Assembly (NCBI GenBank): GCA_030680605.1
Contig: JAUXUQ010000007.1
Coordinates: forward strand, 117,090-181,089
DNA length: 64,000 bases
Origin: Gammaproteobacteria bacterium
Lineage (GTDB): Bacteria; Pseudomonadota; Gammaproteobacteria; SURF-13
Direction: 5' to 3'
Below, piece after piece: positions 1 to 8,895 of this stretch (its first letter is position 1; each line of letters opens with the position of its first letter). The notes under the pieces are model-generated. The model was not told the DNA's origin and made no database searches. It worked only from the letters and a program-made list of their open reading frames with translations. Position numbers and translations under genes: made by a program.

Positions 1-257
1 TGCGAGTTGGCCGGCACATAAAAACTTGCTCCGGCCTGGTAGTCATCCCAGCCCTGCTTGTCGGCCAGCTTGACGCGGCAATGGCCCTGCGTGATTTCCA
101 TCTGCTCCGGCACCTGGGTGGAAAACCGGTAGCTGCCCGGCAGTATCACGCCCAGCGTCTTCATCTCGCCATCGGCGGTGATGATAGAGCGGCTCGTGAC
201 CTTGCCGTCAAAATAGACGTTGGCCTTCCTGTGGATTTCTGCGTTCTTGAAGCTCAC
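1..257 (-). CDS. ppnP: Pyrimidine/purine nucleoside phosphorylase PpnP (DUF1255), 3' end outside window
   Basis: The 85 visible codons give a small cupin that matches the YaiE/PpnP family (about 94 residues). Landmarks are [10 protein letters not shown] near the start, then [16 protein letters not shown] and a [17 protein letters not shown] segment. The family phosphorolyses many nucleosides to base and ribose-1-phosphate in the cytoplasm. The start is a GTG whose first bases overlap the argG stop (GTGA), preceded by a GAGGGATGGGAA ribosome site, so it is translationally coupled to argG. Only the last few residues are missing. The family call is confident; the substrate range is known only from the family. 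Confidence 0.88.
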   Translation of the reverse strand, partial: MSFKNAEIHRKANVYFDGKVTSRSIITADGEMKTLGVILPGSYRFSTQVPEQMEITQGHCRVKLADKQGWDDYQAGASFYVPANS

Positions 258-1471
258 TTCCCATCCCTCAGACGGCGCGCAATACGCATGCGCAACGCGT
301 TCAGCTTGATAAAGCCTCCTGCATCGGCCTGATTATAAGCACCGGCATCCTCCTCGAAGGTGGCGATGCCGGGATCAAACAGGCTGTCGGTAGCGGATTT
401 CCGGCCAACAGCGCTGACACTGCCCTTGTAGAGCTTCATGCGCACCACACCGTTGACGGTCGCCTGTGAGGCATCGATCATCTGCTGCAGCAGCACACGC
501 TCGGGGCTCCACCAGTAGCCATTGTAGATCAGGCTGGCATAGCGCGGCATCATCTCGTCCTTGAGGTGGGCGACCTCGCGATCCAGGGTGATGGACTCAA
601 TGGCGCGATGCGCCTTGAGCATGATGGTGCCACCCGGAGTTTCATAGCAGCCCCGCGACTTCATGCCGACGTAGCGGTTCTCAACCACATCCAGCCTGCC
701 GATGCCGTTCTCGCCACCGATGCGGTTCAGCGTCTCCAGCACCTTGGCCGGCGTCATCGCTACACCATCAATAGCGGCAATATCACCCTTGGCATAAGTC
801 ATCTCAAGATACGTCGGCTTGTCGGGCGCCTTTTCCGGCGCCACCGTCCAGCGCCACATGCCCTCTTCCGCCTCCGTCCATGGATCCTCCAGTATGTCGC
901 CTTCATAGGAGATGTGCAGCAGGTTGGCATCCATCGAATACGGCGATTTTTTGCCGCGCTTCATCTCGACCGGAATGGCATGCTGCTCGGCATAGGCCAG
1001 CAGCTTCTCACGCGAGGTCAGATCCCACTCGCGCCACGGTGCAATAACATGCACATCGGGCTTGAGCGCGTAATAACCCAGCTCAAACCGTACCTGGTCA
1101 TTGCCCTTGCCCGTCGCGCCGTGTGACACTGCGTCAGCGCCGGTTTCATTGGCAATCTCGATCTGGCGTTTGGCGATCAACGGCCGTGCGATGGAGGTGC
1201 CCAGCAGATACTCACCCTCATAGATCGCATTGGCGCGAAACATGGGAAACACGAAGTCGCGCGCGAACTCCTCGCGCAAGTCGTCGATATATATTTCCTT
1301 CACCCCTGCGCTCTTGGCCTTGGCACGCGCTGGCTCGACCTCTTCGCCCTGCCCGATGTCGGCGGTGAAGGTCACTACCTCACAGCGGTAATTCTCCTGT
1401 AGCCATTTGAGGATAACGGAAGTATCAAGCCCCCCGGAGTAGGCGAGCACAACTTTTTTAATTTCAGACAT
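254..1471 (-). CDS. argG: Argininosuccinate synthase
   Basis: 405 residues, full length for class I argininosuccinate synthases. It condenses citrulline and aspartate with ATP in arginine synthesis. The pyrophosphate-binding motif SGGLDTS is at residues 12-18, and the conserved blocks [15 protein letters not shown] and [11 protein letters not shown] follow. The ATG is preceded by GGAG at a 5-nt spacing. The stop overlaps the GTG start of ppnP by 4 nt, so the two are probably one transcript. The region upstream (1472-1722) holds only repeats before the 2-oxoacid dehydrogenase genes, so argG is likely transcribed from its own promoter, which I could not pin down. Confidence 0.97.
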   Translation of the reverse strand: MSEIKKVVLAYSGGLDTSVILKWLQENYRCEVVTFTADIGQGEEVEPARAKAKSAGVKEIYIDDLREEFARDFVFPMFRANAIYEGEYLLGTSIARPLIAKRQIEIANETGADAVSHGATGKGNDQVRFELGYYALKPDVHVIAPWREWDLTSREKLLAYAEQHAIPVEMKRGKKSPYSMDANLLHISYEGDILEDPWTEAEEGMWRWTVAPEKAPDKPTYLEMTYAKGDIAAIDGVAMTPAKVLETLNRIGGENGIGRLDVVENRYVGMKSRGCYETPGGTIMLKAHRAIESITLDREVAHLKDEMMPRYASLIYNGYWWSPERVLLQQMIDASQATVNGVVRMKLYKGSVSAVGRKSATDSLFDPGIATFEEDAGAYNQADAGGFIKLNALRMRIARRLRDGK

Positions 1472-1483
1472 TTAAACTCCAAA

Positions 1484-1566
1484 TGTAGGGCGGGTTAGCG
1501 TAGCGTAATCCGCCAGCGATTGATGGGTTACGGCGCTACGCGCCTCACCCACCCTGCTCGCCTACA
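1484..1566. repeat. Imperfect palindromic dispersed-type repeat upstream of argG
   Basis: The segment begins TGTAGG and ends CCTACA. Its arms contain GCGTAGCG and CGCTACGC with GGGTTA and AACCC-like blocks, the look of REP/BIME-type intergenic repeats built around GGGTTAGCGTAGCGTAA. It lies in the spacer between argG and the E2-E3 gene. No coding potential is visible. The class assignment is by appearance; counting copies genome-wide would confirm it. Confidence 0.45.
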
Positions 1567-1568
1567 AT

Positions 1569-1716
1569 CCAACGCAAAGACGCCAAGGCGCAAACACAGA
1601 GAACGCAAGCAATTATTGACAAGATACCACGTCATCTTACGGTAACTCAGCATCGCACATGAAACTTTGGTTCTTAACCTACATTAATACTTTGCGTCTT
1701 GGCGTCTTCGCGTTGG
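1569..1716. repeat. Inverted repeat pair (26-bp arms, 24 matches) between argG and the E2-E3 gene
   Basis: The left arm at 1569-1594 (CGCAAAGACGCCAAGGCG core) is matched in inverted orientation at 1691-1716 with two mismatches, enclosing about 96 nt of AT-richer sequence. The right arm ends just short of the E2-E3 stop codon, so it could act as a 3' structure for that gene. It may equally be a small non-autonomous mobile element. No open frame lies inside. Confidence 0.5.
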
Positions 1717-1722
1717 ATTTTT

Positions 1723-4700
1723 CTATTTCGCAGTTGCCACCGCGGCCGTACGCCTCAGGCGCGATAACAAGCGCCTTGCCATGTCGCCGAACAGTTCGGT
1801 TTGCGTGGGATGCGGATGAATCGCGTGCGCCACCTGTTCCAGCGTCATGTCGCCCGCCACCATCATCACCGCTTCGCCAATTAACGTATCGGCGTGGTCG
1901 GCGAGAAAATGTACGCCGATGATGCGGTGTGTCTTCTTGTCCGCGACCAGCTTGATCAGGCCCAGCGTCTCATTGGTGATCATGGCCTTGGCATCGATAC
2001 TCATGGGTACCTTAACTTCGACTGCGTCGATATTTTTGGCCTTGGCCTGCTCCACTGACAGGCCGACAAACGCGGCCTGAGGACGGGTGAAGATCACTCC
2101 GCAATCCTTGTCCTGCTGGTACTGTGCCGCATCTTCACCGACGATGTTCGCCGCCGCCACCCGTCCCTGCGTGCCTGCAGTGTGAGCGAGCATGTAACCG
2201 CCAACCACGTCACCCACTGCGAAGATGTGCGGCACACTGGTACGACCGCGCGTATCGGCCTTGATGACGCCCTTCTCCACAACGACACCAGCCTGCTCCA
2301 GCTTGAGCGGTTCCAGCAGCGGGCGTTTGCCGGTGGCCATCAACACGTAGTCGCAGGCCAGCGTGTGGACTTTATCATCTGCATCGGTGAAGCCCAGCTT
2401 CATTGCGCCGGGCTTACCCTTGATGTCTTGCACCTTGGCGGAGACCTGTACCGTGAGATGCGGATCCTTGCTCAGAATCTCGGCGAGATTTTTGGCGATT
2501 TCCGGTTCGACCTCGGCCAACAGGCGCGGCTGCCCTTCGAGCAGTGTGACCTGTGTGCCGAAATCCTGAAAAATCTGCGCCATCTCGACACCAATGGCGC
2601 CGCCGCCAACGATGGCCAGTTTTTTCGGCGCCTGCTTCAACGTCCACACCGTGTCGGAGGTCAGCACACCCCCATTTTCAAGGCCTGCATCCGCGCCGGG
2701 TATCGGCGGCACAAACGGCGGTGCGCCAGCGGCGATCACCGCGCAGCCGAAGGTGATGCGTTCGCCCCTGGATCCGTCGCCCTGCGGCGTGCGCGGGTGC
2801 GGGTCACTGCTGTTGGCCGAGGTATCGACAAACAGACGGTGGTCAGTTTCAAAACTGGCAAAACCCTGAATGAGCTTGACCTTGACCCCGGTGTCGGTCT
2901 TTTTTGCCATCTCGCCACGGGTTTCCAGGATGCTACGCCGGGTTTTTTCCAGCTCGGCGAAATTCAGTTTGCCACCGGTGGTGCCCTCCACACCGAGGTG
3001 CGTGTCGTGGGCACGGTCGCGCAGGCGATCCGCTGCCGCACGCCAGGCCTTGGACGGAATACAGCCGCGCCACAGGCATTCGCCGCCGGGCAACGGTGCA
3101 TCATTGATCATGGCGACCTTGATGCCATGCTCCGCCAGCTCGCGGGCACAGTCTTCGCCACCCGGTCCGCCGCCGATAACAACCACGTCATAATCCCATT
3201 TACCTTCAGGTATTGCAGGGCCCAGTGCTCCCATCCAGGTCTCCGGTTGTTCGATATGGCTTTTCAGGGTATTGAGAAACAGCGCCACTTCGGCCCCACT
3301 CACCACACGATGATCGGCGGTAATGGTAAGCGGCATGCCTTGTTCCTGCGTGGTGGCAATGGCCAGGATAGCGGCCGTGCCGGGGGTGGGTATGGCGTCG
3401 AAATAGCTCACACCCAGCATGCCCATGTTGGAGATCATGAAGGTGGGGTTGGCATATTCTTCCGGCTTCAGGCGCCGCACACGCGCCCGTTCGACCAGAT
3501 CCTTCCATGCCGTATTTAATTCATCAAGATTACGCGACTCGCAGTGCCGCAACACCGGCACTACCAGACCACCACCCTCGGCCGAAACCGCGATGCCGAT
3601 ATCGACATCGTCACGCTCGACCAGCTTGTCCACCGGCTGATAGGCCCAGTTGATAGTCGGGTGCTTCTTGATCGCTTCGGCACAGGCCTTGGCAATCAAT
3701 ACGGTCAGCGACACCCCTTTACGCTTGGCCGCCTTGGCCAACTGCTCCGGACGGGCATTGACCGTCACATGGAAGGTTGGCATGGTCAGTGCCGCCGTCA
3801 TGGAATGGCTTACCGCGCGCTCCATCGCCGTCATCGCGCGACCGTGCCCCGGCACCTGCACCTCGGGCATGGTATGGGCGGGAATATGCTGGGCCACTTC
3901 GCTCGGGCGCTCCAGCGGCTGGGCGCGCCGAATATCTTGCGCGGTAATGACGCCCTCCGGGCCGGTGCCCTTGAGCGTGTTCAGATTCACATGCAGCTCA
4001 GCGGCAAGCTTGCGCGCCTGCGGCGTAGCCTGCTTGTTATCAGGCCGGGGCGCGTGCGCTGCCGCCTCCGCACCCATCGCCGGTGCCCTGTGCCCAGGCG
4101 CGGGATGGGCCTCGGCCAAACGGTGGCGCTGTTCCTGTGCCGAGGGGCTGGTCACATTATCCACCGCGCCCTTGCCGACCACGGCGAGATTGCTGCGCAC
4201 CACCTCATCCGCCTTATCCACCAGATAGGCCAGCGCGCCGCCAACCGCCACCACACTGTCTACGGGCGCAACCGGGCCAGACAGAAATCCGGCACGGAAC
4301 ACCTCAACATCCATAATCGCCTTGTCGGTCTCGACCTGGGCCACCACAGCGCCACGCTCAATCCTGTCGCCGGGCTGCATGCTCCAACCCACCACCACAC
4401 CCTCAGTCATGGTGTCGGAGAGCTGTGGCATCTTGATCACATGCGTTGCGGCCACCGGGGCATCCGTCTTGGCGGGTTGCCCCGCTGCCGGCGGCTTACT
4501 GGCGGGCGGCTCTGCATCAGGCGTTGACGCAGCAGGTGTTGACGCAGCAGGTGTTGACGCGGCAGCTGCGGGCGCGGGTTGCGGTACTGCGGCGCTGTCG
4601 GGCTGCACCTCGGCGGCGGTAGCGGCCAGATAGGCAATCACCGCACCCACCGCCACCACACTGTCCGGAGCGGCACGCGGGCCAGACAGAAATCCATCCC

Positions 4701-4860
4701 GAAACACTTCCACATCCATGATGGCCTTGTCGGTTTCCACCGTCGCCACCACGTCGTTGCGTTTGACCTTGTCGCCGATATTCTTCTCCCAGCTCACCAC
4801 GACACCTTCAGTCATGGTGTCGGAAAGCTGGGGCATTTTTATTGGGTAGGATTCAGACAT
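1723..4860 (-). CDS. Fused dihydrolipoamide acyltransferase (E2) and dihydrolipoamide dehydrogenase (E3)
   Basis: One 1045-residue reading frame. Residues 1-80 and 139-218 are two lipoyl domains, each with a DKA lipoylation site (K45, K180), joined by Ala-Pro-rich linkers; the first linker has a 15-bp DNA tandem repeat. About 276-312 is a peripheral-subunit-binding domain, and about 340-540 the acyltransferase core with DHRVVSG (H517; the usual Asp of HxxxDG is Ser). A 12-residue joint leads into a complete E3: FAD motif GGGPGG (563-568), redox pair C595/C600, and the C-terminal His-Glu pair H1017/E1022. It lies downstream of the single-chain E1 on the same strand, so together they make a pyruvate-type dehydrogenase complex. 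No good ribosome site precedes the ATG. The domain calls are secure; the exact 2-oxoacid substrate is inferred from the E1. Confidence 0.93.
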   Translation of the reverse strand: MSESYPIKMPQLSDTMTEGVVVSWEKNIGDKVKRNDVVATVETDKAIMDVEVFRDGFLSGPRAAPDSVVAVGAVIAYLAATAAEVQPDSAAVPQPAPAAAASTPAASTPAASTPDAEPPASKPPAAGQPAKTDAPVAATHVIKMPQLSDTMTEGVVVGWSMQPGDRIERGAVVAQVETDKAIMDVEVFRAGFLSGPVAPVDSVVAVGGALAYLVDKADEVVRSNLAVVGKGAVDNVTSPSAQEQRHRLAEAHPAPGHRAPAMGAEAAAHAPRPDNKQATPQARKLAAELHVNLNTLKGTGPEGVITAQDIRRAQPLERPSEVAQHIPAHTMPEVQVPGHGRAMTAMERAVSHSMTAALTMPTFHVTVNARPEQLAKAAKRKGVSLTVLIAKACAEAIKKHPTINWAYQPVDKLVERDDVDIGIAVSAEGGGLVVPVLRHCESRNLDELNTAWKDLVERARVRRLKPEEYANPTFMISNMGMLGVSYFDAIPTPGTAAILAIATTQEQGMPLTITADHRVVSGAEVALFLNTLKSHIEQPETWMGALGPAIPEGKWDYDVVVIGGGPGGEDCARELAEHGIKVAMINDAPLPGGECLWRGCIPSKAWRAAADRLRDRAHDTHLGVEGTTGGKLNFAELEKTRRSILETRGEMAKKTDTGVKVKLIQGFASFETDHRLFVDTSANSSDPHPRTPQGDGSRGERITFGCAVIAAGAPPFVPPIPGADAGLENGGVLTSDTVWTLKQAPKKLAIVGGGAIGVEMAQIFQDFGTQVTLLEGQPRLLAEVEPEIAKNLAEILSKDPHLTVQVSAKVQDIKGKPGAMKLGFTDADDKVHTLACDYVLMATGKRPLLEPLKLEQAGVVVEKGVIKADTRGRTSVPHIFAVGDVVGGYMLAHTAGTQGRVAAANIVGEDAAQYQQDKDCGVIFTRPQAAFVGLSVEQAKAKNIDAVEVKVPMSIDAKAMITNETLGLIKLVADKKTHRIIGVHFLADHADTLIGEAVMMVAGDMTLEQVAHAIHPHPTQTELFGDMARRLLSRLRRTAAVATAK
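4517..4566. repeat. 15-bp tandem repeat inside the E2 inter-lipoyl linker
   Basis: Roughly three copies of GTTGACGCAGCAGGT encode repeated Ala-Ser-Thr-Pro units between lipoyl domains 1 and 2. Such repeats vary in copy number by slippage without changing the frame, so the flexible linker length may differ between strains. Confidence 0.7.
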
Positions 4861-4902
4861 GGGCGGTAATTTAAAGCCTTTTTAGTTGAGGCACCCCAAA
4901 TA

Positions 4903-4933
4903 AAGGAACCTCTGATGTATTCAGAGGTTCCTT
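4903..4933 (-). terminator. Perfect 13-bp hairpin between E1 and E2-E3 genes
   Basis: AAGGAACCTCTGA at 4903-4915 pairs perfectly with 4921-4933 around a 5-nt loop. It sits in the 139-nt gap between the E1 stop and the E2-E3 start. The run of T after the stem on the minus strand is short and interrupted, so it is more likely a partial terminator or mRNA-stability element tuning E1 against E2-E3 than a full stop. Confidence 0.55.
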
Positions 4934-4999
4934 GTGGTGCATGGATGCACCGCCATTCATCAACCCCTCCCCAAACAGGGAGGGATATCTATTCACTCC

Positions 5000-7033
5000 T
5001 TACAGCTTTCCGCACAATTTGAGCACGGCATTCACCACATCCTGCACGTTCGGAATAGCGGCCTTCTCCAGCGTGTGGTTATAAGGTATAGGCACATTGA
5101 CAGCCGAGACCCTGACCGGCGCGGCGTCCAGCTCGAAGAAGCACTCCTCGTTGATGATCGCCATGATTTCCGCACCCACGCCTACGGCGGGCTCGGCCTC
5201 TTCCACGATCATGGCCTTGTGGGTTTTCGCAACCGAGGCCTTGATGCCTTCTCGATCCAGCGGCGAAAGCGCATACAAATCGATCACCTCGGCATCGATG
5301 CCGTGCTGGCTGGACAATATTTCGGCCGCCTTCAGACACCAGTGTACCGAGATGTTATAGCCAAACAGGCTGACGTCACGTCCGGCGCGGGCCACCTCGG
5401 AGCCTTCCAACGGGTGGAAATACTCACCATCCGGCACCGGCCCCTTCATGTTGTACATGAGTTCGTGCTCATTGATGAACACGGGGTCGTTGCAACGCAG
5501 CGCGGATTTGATCATTCCGTAGGCCTGCCGCGGACTCGAGGGCGTCACCACCCGCAGGCCGGCGATGCCCATGAACACCTTCTCCATGCGCGCCGAGTGC
5601 TGTGCGCCCAGCTGGTGCGCGGTGCCGCCCGGCGAACGTATCACCACCGGCGCCGTGAGCTGTCCGCCCGACATGTAGCGCACCTTGGCGGCGGAATTCG
5701 CAATTTGATCCAGCGCCAGCCAGGCAAAATTCACCGACATGATTTCGATGATGGGACGCACACCGGCAAATGAAGCGCCAATACCCAACCCGGTATAACC
5801 GTTTTCTGAAATGGGGGTGTCCATCACGCGCTCGGGACCGAACTTGTCATACAGGCCCTGGGTGGCCTTGTAGGTGCCGCCCACCACGCCGATGTCCTCG
5901 CCCATCGCGATCACCAGCGGGTCGCGCGTCATCTCTTCATCGTGCGCGCGGCGGATGGCCTCCCAGTACATGATGTCCTTGCTGCCACCTTTGGGCGCAG
6001 GCTTGCCGCCTACCCACGGATCGTTTTCGGCCAGCACATACTTTTCCAGCTCTTCTTTTTTCGGCTCCGGCGATTCTTCAGCGAATTTGATAATGTCGTC
6101 TTCAATATGCTTGATGATCTCGTCATCCAGCGCCTGATAGTCCTTGTCCGTGTACTGCTTGTCCGCGATCAGGCGGTCACGCAACAGAATGATCGGGTCG
6201 CGCTTGTTCCAGGCGCGCTCCTCATCCTTGACGCGGTAGGCGTTGGAGTCGGACATGGAATGTCCACGATAGCGGTAGGTCATTAACTCCAGAAAATACG
6301 GGCCGTTGCCGCCGCGCACATGATCTACGGCCTGCCTGGCTGCTGCGTAGACCACCTCGATATCCTGGCCATCCACCTGCTGGGCGGGAATGTTGTAGGC
6401 CGCCGCACGCTTGTACTGGTCGAGCACCGCAGTCGAGCGTTCGATGCGCGTGCCGATACCGTACAGGTTGTTTTCACACACGAACAACACGGGCAGGTTC
6501 CACACCTTCGCCATGTTAAGCGTCTCATGGAAAGTGCCCTGATTGTTGGCGGCATCGCCGAGGAAACAAATCGCAATCTCGTCGCCGCCCTTGAGCTTGA
6601 TCGCCTTCGCCATGCCCGCCGCGAGCGGGAACGGCCCACCTACCAGCGCGTAGCCGCCCATGAAGTGGTGCTTGGTGTCGAAAATGTGCATGGAACCGCC
6701 GCGGCCTTTGCACACGCCGGTCTCCTTGCCGAACAGTTCCGCCATCACGGCCTTGGGGTCAGCACCACACTTGATGGCATGCACGTGGTCGCGATAACCG
6801 GTAATGACGTAATCATGGCCGGGGCGCGCGGCCTCCAGCACACCGTGCGCACACGCCTCCTGACCAGGGTAGAGATGCAGGAAACCGCCAATCTTGCGTT
6901 CCACATACGCCTCGTAGCAGCGTTCTTCGAAACGGCGCGCAAACAGCATCTCGCGCAACAGGCGTTTCTTGTCGGCAACACCAAGCACGGGCGTCACGTC
7001 CTCCGCTGAACTGATGGCTTTTGTGATAGGCAT
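5000..7033 (-). CDS. Single-chain 2-oxoacid (pyruvate) dehydrogenase E1, alpha and beta subunits fused
   Basis: 677 residues from the chosen ATG. Residues 1-330 match E1 alpha (RRFEERCYEAY, GGFLHLYPGQEA, RGGSMHIFD, the thiamine-diphosphate motif GDAANNQG at 159-166 with ENN at 187-189, and the YRGHSMSD phosphorylation-loop region). About 352-677 matches E1 beta (GEDIGVVGGTY, TPISENGYTGLGIGA, SPGGTAHQLGAQHS). The motif reads GDA rather than the usual GDG. Fused E1 chains are known in other bacteria. An upstream TTG would add 27 residues, but that stretch contains a good promoter -35/-10, so the ATG at 7033 is preferred. It forms one complex with the downstream E2-E3 fusion. Confidence 0.92.
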   Translation of the reverse strand: MPITKAISSAEDVTPVLGVADKKRLLREMLFARRFEERCYEAYVERKIGGFLHLYPGQEACAHGVLEAARPGHDYVITGYRDHVHAIKCGADPKAVMAELFGKETGVCKGRGGSMHIFDTKHHFMGGYALVGGPFPLAAGMAKAIKLKGGDEIAICFLGDAANNQGTFHETLNMAKVWNLPVLFVCENNLYGIGTRIERSTAVLDQYKRAAAYNIPAQQVDGQDIEVVYAAARQAVDHVRGGNGPYFLELMTYRYRGHSMSDSNAYRVKDEERAWNKRDPIILLRDRLIADKQYTDKDYQALDDEIIKHIEDDIIKFAEESPEPKKEELEKYVLAENDPWVGGKPAPKGGSKDIMYWEAIRRAHDEEMTRDPLVIAMGEDIGVVGGTYKATQGLYDKFGPERVMDTPISENGYTGLGIGASFAGVRPIIEIMSVNFAWLALDQIANSAAKVRYMSGGQLTAPVVIRSPGGTAHQLGAQHSARMEKVFMGIAGLRVVTPSSPRQAYGMIKSALRCNDPVFINEHELMYNMKGPVPDGEYFHPLEGSEVARAGRDVSLFGYNISVHWCLKAAEILSSQHGIDAEVIDLYALSPLDREGIKASVAKTHKAMIVEEAEPAVGVGAEIMAIINEECFFELDAAPVRVSAVNVPIPYNHTLEKAAIPNVQDVVNAVLKLCGKL

Positions 7034-7067
7034 GGCGCAGGATATCCCCAAGGTTGGTAACCGGGCT

Positions 7068-7096
7068 ATGATCGGTGTTTTAAACCGGGAGGTCAA
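7068..7096 (-). promoter_or_regulatory. Candidate sigma-70 promoter for the E1/E2-E3 genes
   Basis: On the minus strand TTGACC (7091-7096) is followed after 17 nt by GATCAT (7068-7073), 5/6 and 4/6 matches to consensus. It would start transcription about 25-30 nt before the ATG at 7033. It also argues against the longer E1 start. The divergent aminopeptidase gene begins 100 nt away. Confidence 0.5.
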
Positions 7097-7134
7097 GGGA
7101 AACCCCTCCTCCAACTCTTTGATTGAGAACCATA

Positions 7135-8634
7135 ATGAACAGCAAAGTCAAGATAAAACAACATGCTAAGGCCATCACCCGCATAGGCAGTACGGACAGC
7201 CTGATTGTCGTGCTGCCCACGAGCCGCGACAAAAACCACTGGCCGCTATTTCCCCACAGTGACGTGTTGCGAAAACGCCTCGCACGCCGCGCAGAACACG
7301 ATTGCACACGCATACCCTTCAGCACAGATTTACCCGATGCTGCCGGCACGCCTGTGGCGCTCGCTACTGTGGACGAAACCAGCAGCAGCTTTGAACTGCT
7401 GACGCTGGCGCGCAAGCTGGTAGCAGCAGCCATGGCACCCAACCCACGCACCCTCACCCTGTGTCTGGCGGGACTGAGTGCCCTGCTCGCCGCCCGCGTG
7501 GCAGAAGCGCTGGTTGCGGCGCTGCTGGCCGCCAGCCAGCCCCTGCCCCACTTCAAAAGCAAAAAGGACAAACCGGTCAAGCTCGCGTTGCTCGATCTAT
7601 ACGGCGTGCAGAAAAAACTCGCGCTCAGCCGCACCTTTGCCGAGGCAGAGGGCAACAATCTCGCCCGCTCCCTCACCGCGCTGCCGCCGAACGAATTGAC
7701 ACCCGGCCTGTATCGCCAGCGCATCGCTGCGCTCGCCCGTGAGCACGGCTGGCGCATGCAGTTTCTCGACATCAAAAAACTCAAGCGCCTTAAGGCCGGT
7801 GCGTTTCTCGCCGTCGCGCAAGGCAGCAGCGTGCCGGACGCCGGCATTGTACATCTGCGTTACCAGCCCGCGCGCACGCGCAAACCGTCCGTCGCATTGG
7901 TCGGCAAAGGCGTCTGCTTCGACACCGGCGGCACCAACCTCAAACCCGCCAAGCACATGTACGGCATGCACGAGGACATGGAAGGCAGCGCGGTCGCGCT
8001 TGGCACATTGCTCGCGCTCACCGCGCTTAAAGTCGATTTCCCGGTGGACTGCTGGCTCGCACTGGTGCAAAACCACATCGGCCCCAACGCCTACAAACAA
8101 AACGACGTGGTACGCGCCTGCAACGGCACCAGCATCGAAGTCGTACACACTGACGCCGAAGGCCGCATGATACTCGCCGACACACTCGCCCTCGCCTGCA
8201 AACGCAAACCCGCGCTCATGATCGACTACGCCACCCTCACCGGCGCGTGCGTCTATGCGCTGGGCACGGCTTACAGCGGCGCCTTCACCAATCGCCCGCA
8301 ATGGAACTCCACCCTCATCGAAGCCGGACGCGCCAGCGGCGAACGCGTGTGGCCGTTCCCCATGGACGCAGACTACGACACGCAACTCGAAAGCAAGATC
8401 GCCGACATCAAACAGTGCAGCACGGAAGGCGAAGCCGATCACATCCTCGCCGCGCGATTTTTAAACCGGTTTGTGGAAAAAGACATCCCTTGGGTGCATG
8501 TGGATTTATCGAGCGGTAACCATAAAGGCGGCCTCGCCCACATCCCGACCGACATCACCGGCTTCGGCGTGCGCCTTACGCTCAATTTATTACTGGAACA
8601 AAACGTGTTGACTCGCCCACGCGGCAAGTCATGA
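7135..8634 (+). CDS. Leucyl aminopeptidase family protein (M17 cytosol aminopeptidase)
   Basis: 499 residues with the M17 catalytic C-terminal half: VGKGVCFDTGG (catalytic Lys and first metal Asp), HEDMEGSA, and HTDAEGRMILADTL (metal ligands Asp and Glu, plus the catalytic Arg region). These differ slightly from the textbook GKGITFDSGG and NTDAEGR, placing it in a divergent M17 branch. It releases N-terminal residues from peptides in the cytoplasm using two divalent metals. It is transcribed away from the E1 gene. An ATG at 7135 is chosen over a TTG four codons earlier. Its last 45 codons are repeated as DNA at 11444-11583. Confidence 0.9.
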   Translation: MNSKVKIKQHAKAITRIGSTDSLIVVLPTSRDKNHWPLFPHSDVLRKRLARRAEHDCTRIPFSTDLPDAAGTPVALATVDETSSSFELLTLARKLVAAAMAPNPRTLTLCLAGLSALLAARVAEALVAALLAASQPLPHFKSKKDKPVKLALLDLYGVQKKLALSRTFAEAEGNNLARSLTALPPNELTPGLYRQRIAALAREHGWRMQFLDIKKLKRLKAGAFLAVAQGSSVPDAGIVHLRYQPARTRKPSVALVGKGVCFDTGGTNLKPAKHMYGMHEDMEGSAVALGTLLALTALKVDFPVDCWLALVQNHIGPNAYKQNDVVRACNGTSIEVVHTDAEGRMILADTLALACKRKPALMIDYATLTGACVYALGTAYSGAFTNRPQWNSTLIEAGRASGERVWPFPMDADYDTQLESKIADIKQCSTEGEADHILAARFLNRFVEKDIPWVHVDLSSGNHKGGLAHIPTDITGFGVRLTLNLLLEQNVLTRPRGKS

Positions 8635-8638
8635 TAAT
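8499..8638 (+). repeat. Direct repeat, copy 1: 3' end of the aminopeptidase gene
   Basis: 140 bp that recur at 11444-11583 with one mismatch (T at 8632 versus A at 11577). This copy is the functional gene end and contains the TGA stop. Similarity fades into a shared ATATATG a few bases further on. Confidence 0.95.
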
Positions 8639-8781
8639 TAATATATGAACGATGCGCGGGAAGGAGACTCGTTTTGCTGGATTTCGTCGTTGCCTCTCGG
8701 CAACCATTGGCCATGTCACTGTTGGTGGTTGAAGTCATGTCTTGCCCCCTGATGAGGTCCCTGTCCTTTGGCATCCCGCAG

Positions 8782-8802
8782 ACGCCGCCGCAGGAGCGGC
8801 GT
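8782..8802. repeat. REP-like GAGCGGCGTTAGCC stem
   Basis: ACGCCGC (8782-8788) pairs with GCGGCGT (8796-8802). The sequence around it (CAGGAGCGGCGTTAGCCTCG) resembles the GGAGCGGC-type REP units common in gammaproteobacterial spacers. It lies in the 261-nt gap after the aminopeptidase and before the convergent porin gene, where I see nothing else. Confidence 0.4.
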
Positions 8803-8895
8803 TAGCCTCGATGCGCCGCAAGACGTGCTCAAATCGGGGCAAGGGCGCCCCTCCCAAAGCGCTGTCCAACACCAACAAATAACGATGAAAGAGCC

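Noticed and set aside
2182..3519. 445-codon plus-strand frame opposite the E2-E3 gene
   Set aside because: It is antisense to strongly conserved enzyme domains, and its sequence is rich in His, Arg and Gly with no recognisable fold, the usual look of a high-GC shadow.
4517..4566. Short tandem repeats considered as a CRISPR-like array
   Set aside because: The repeats are directly adjacent with no spacers and encode an in-frame Ala/Pro linker.
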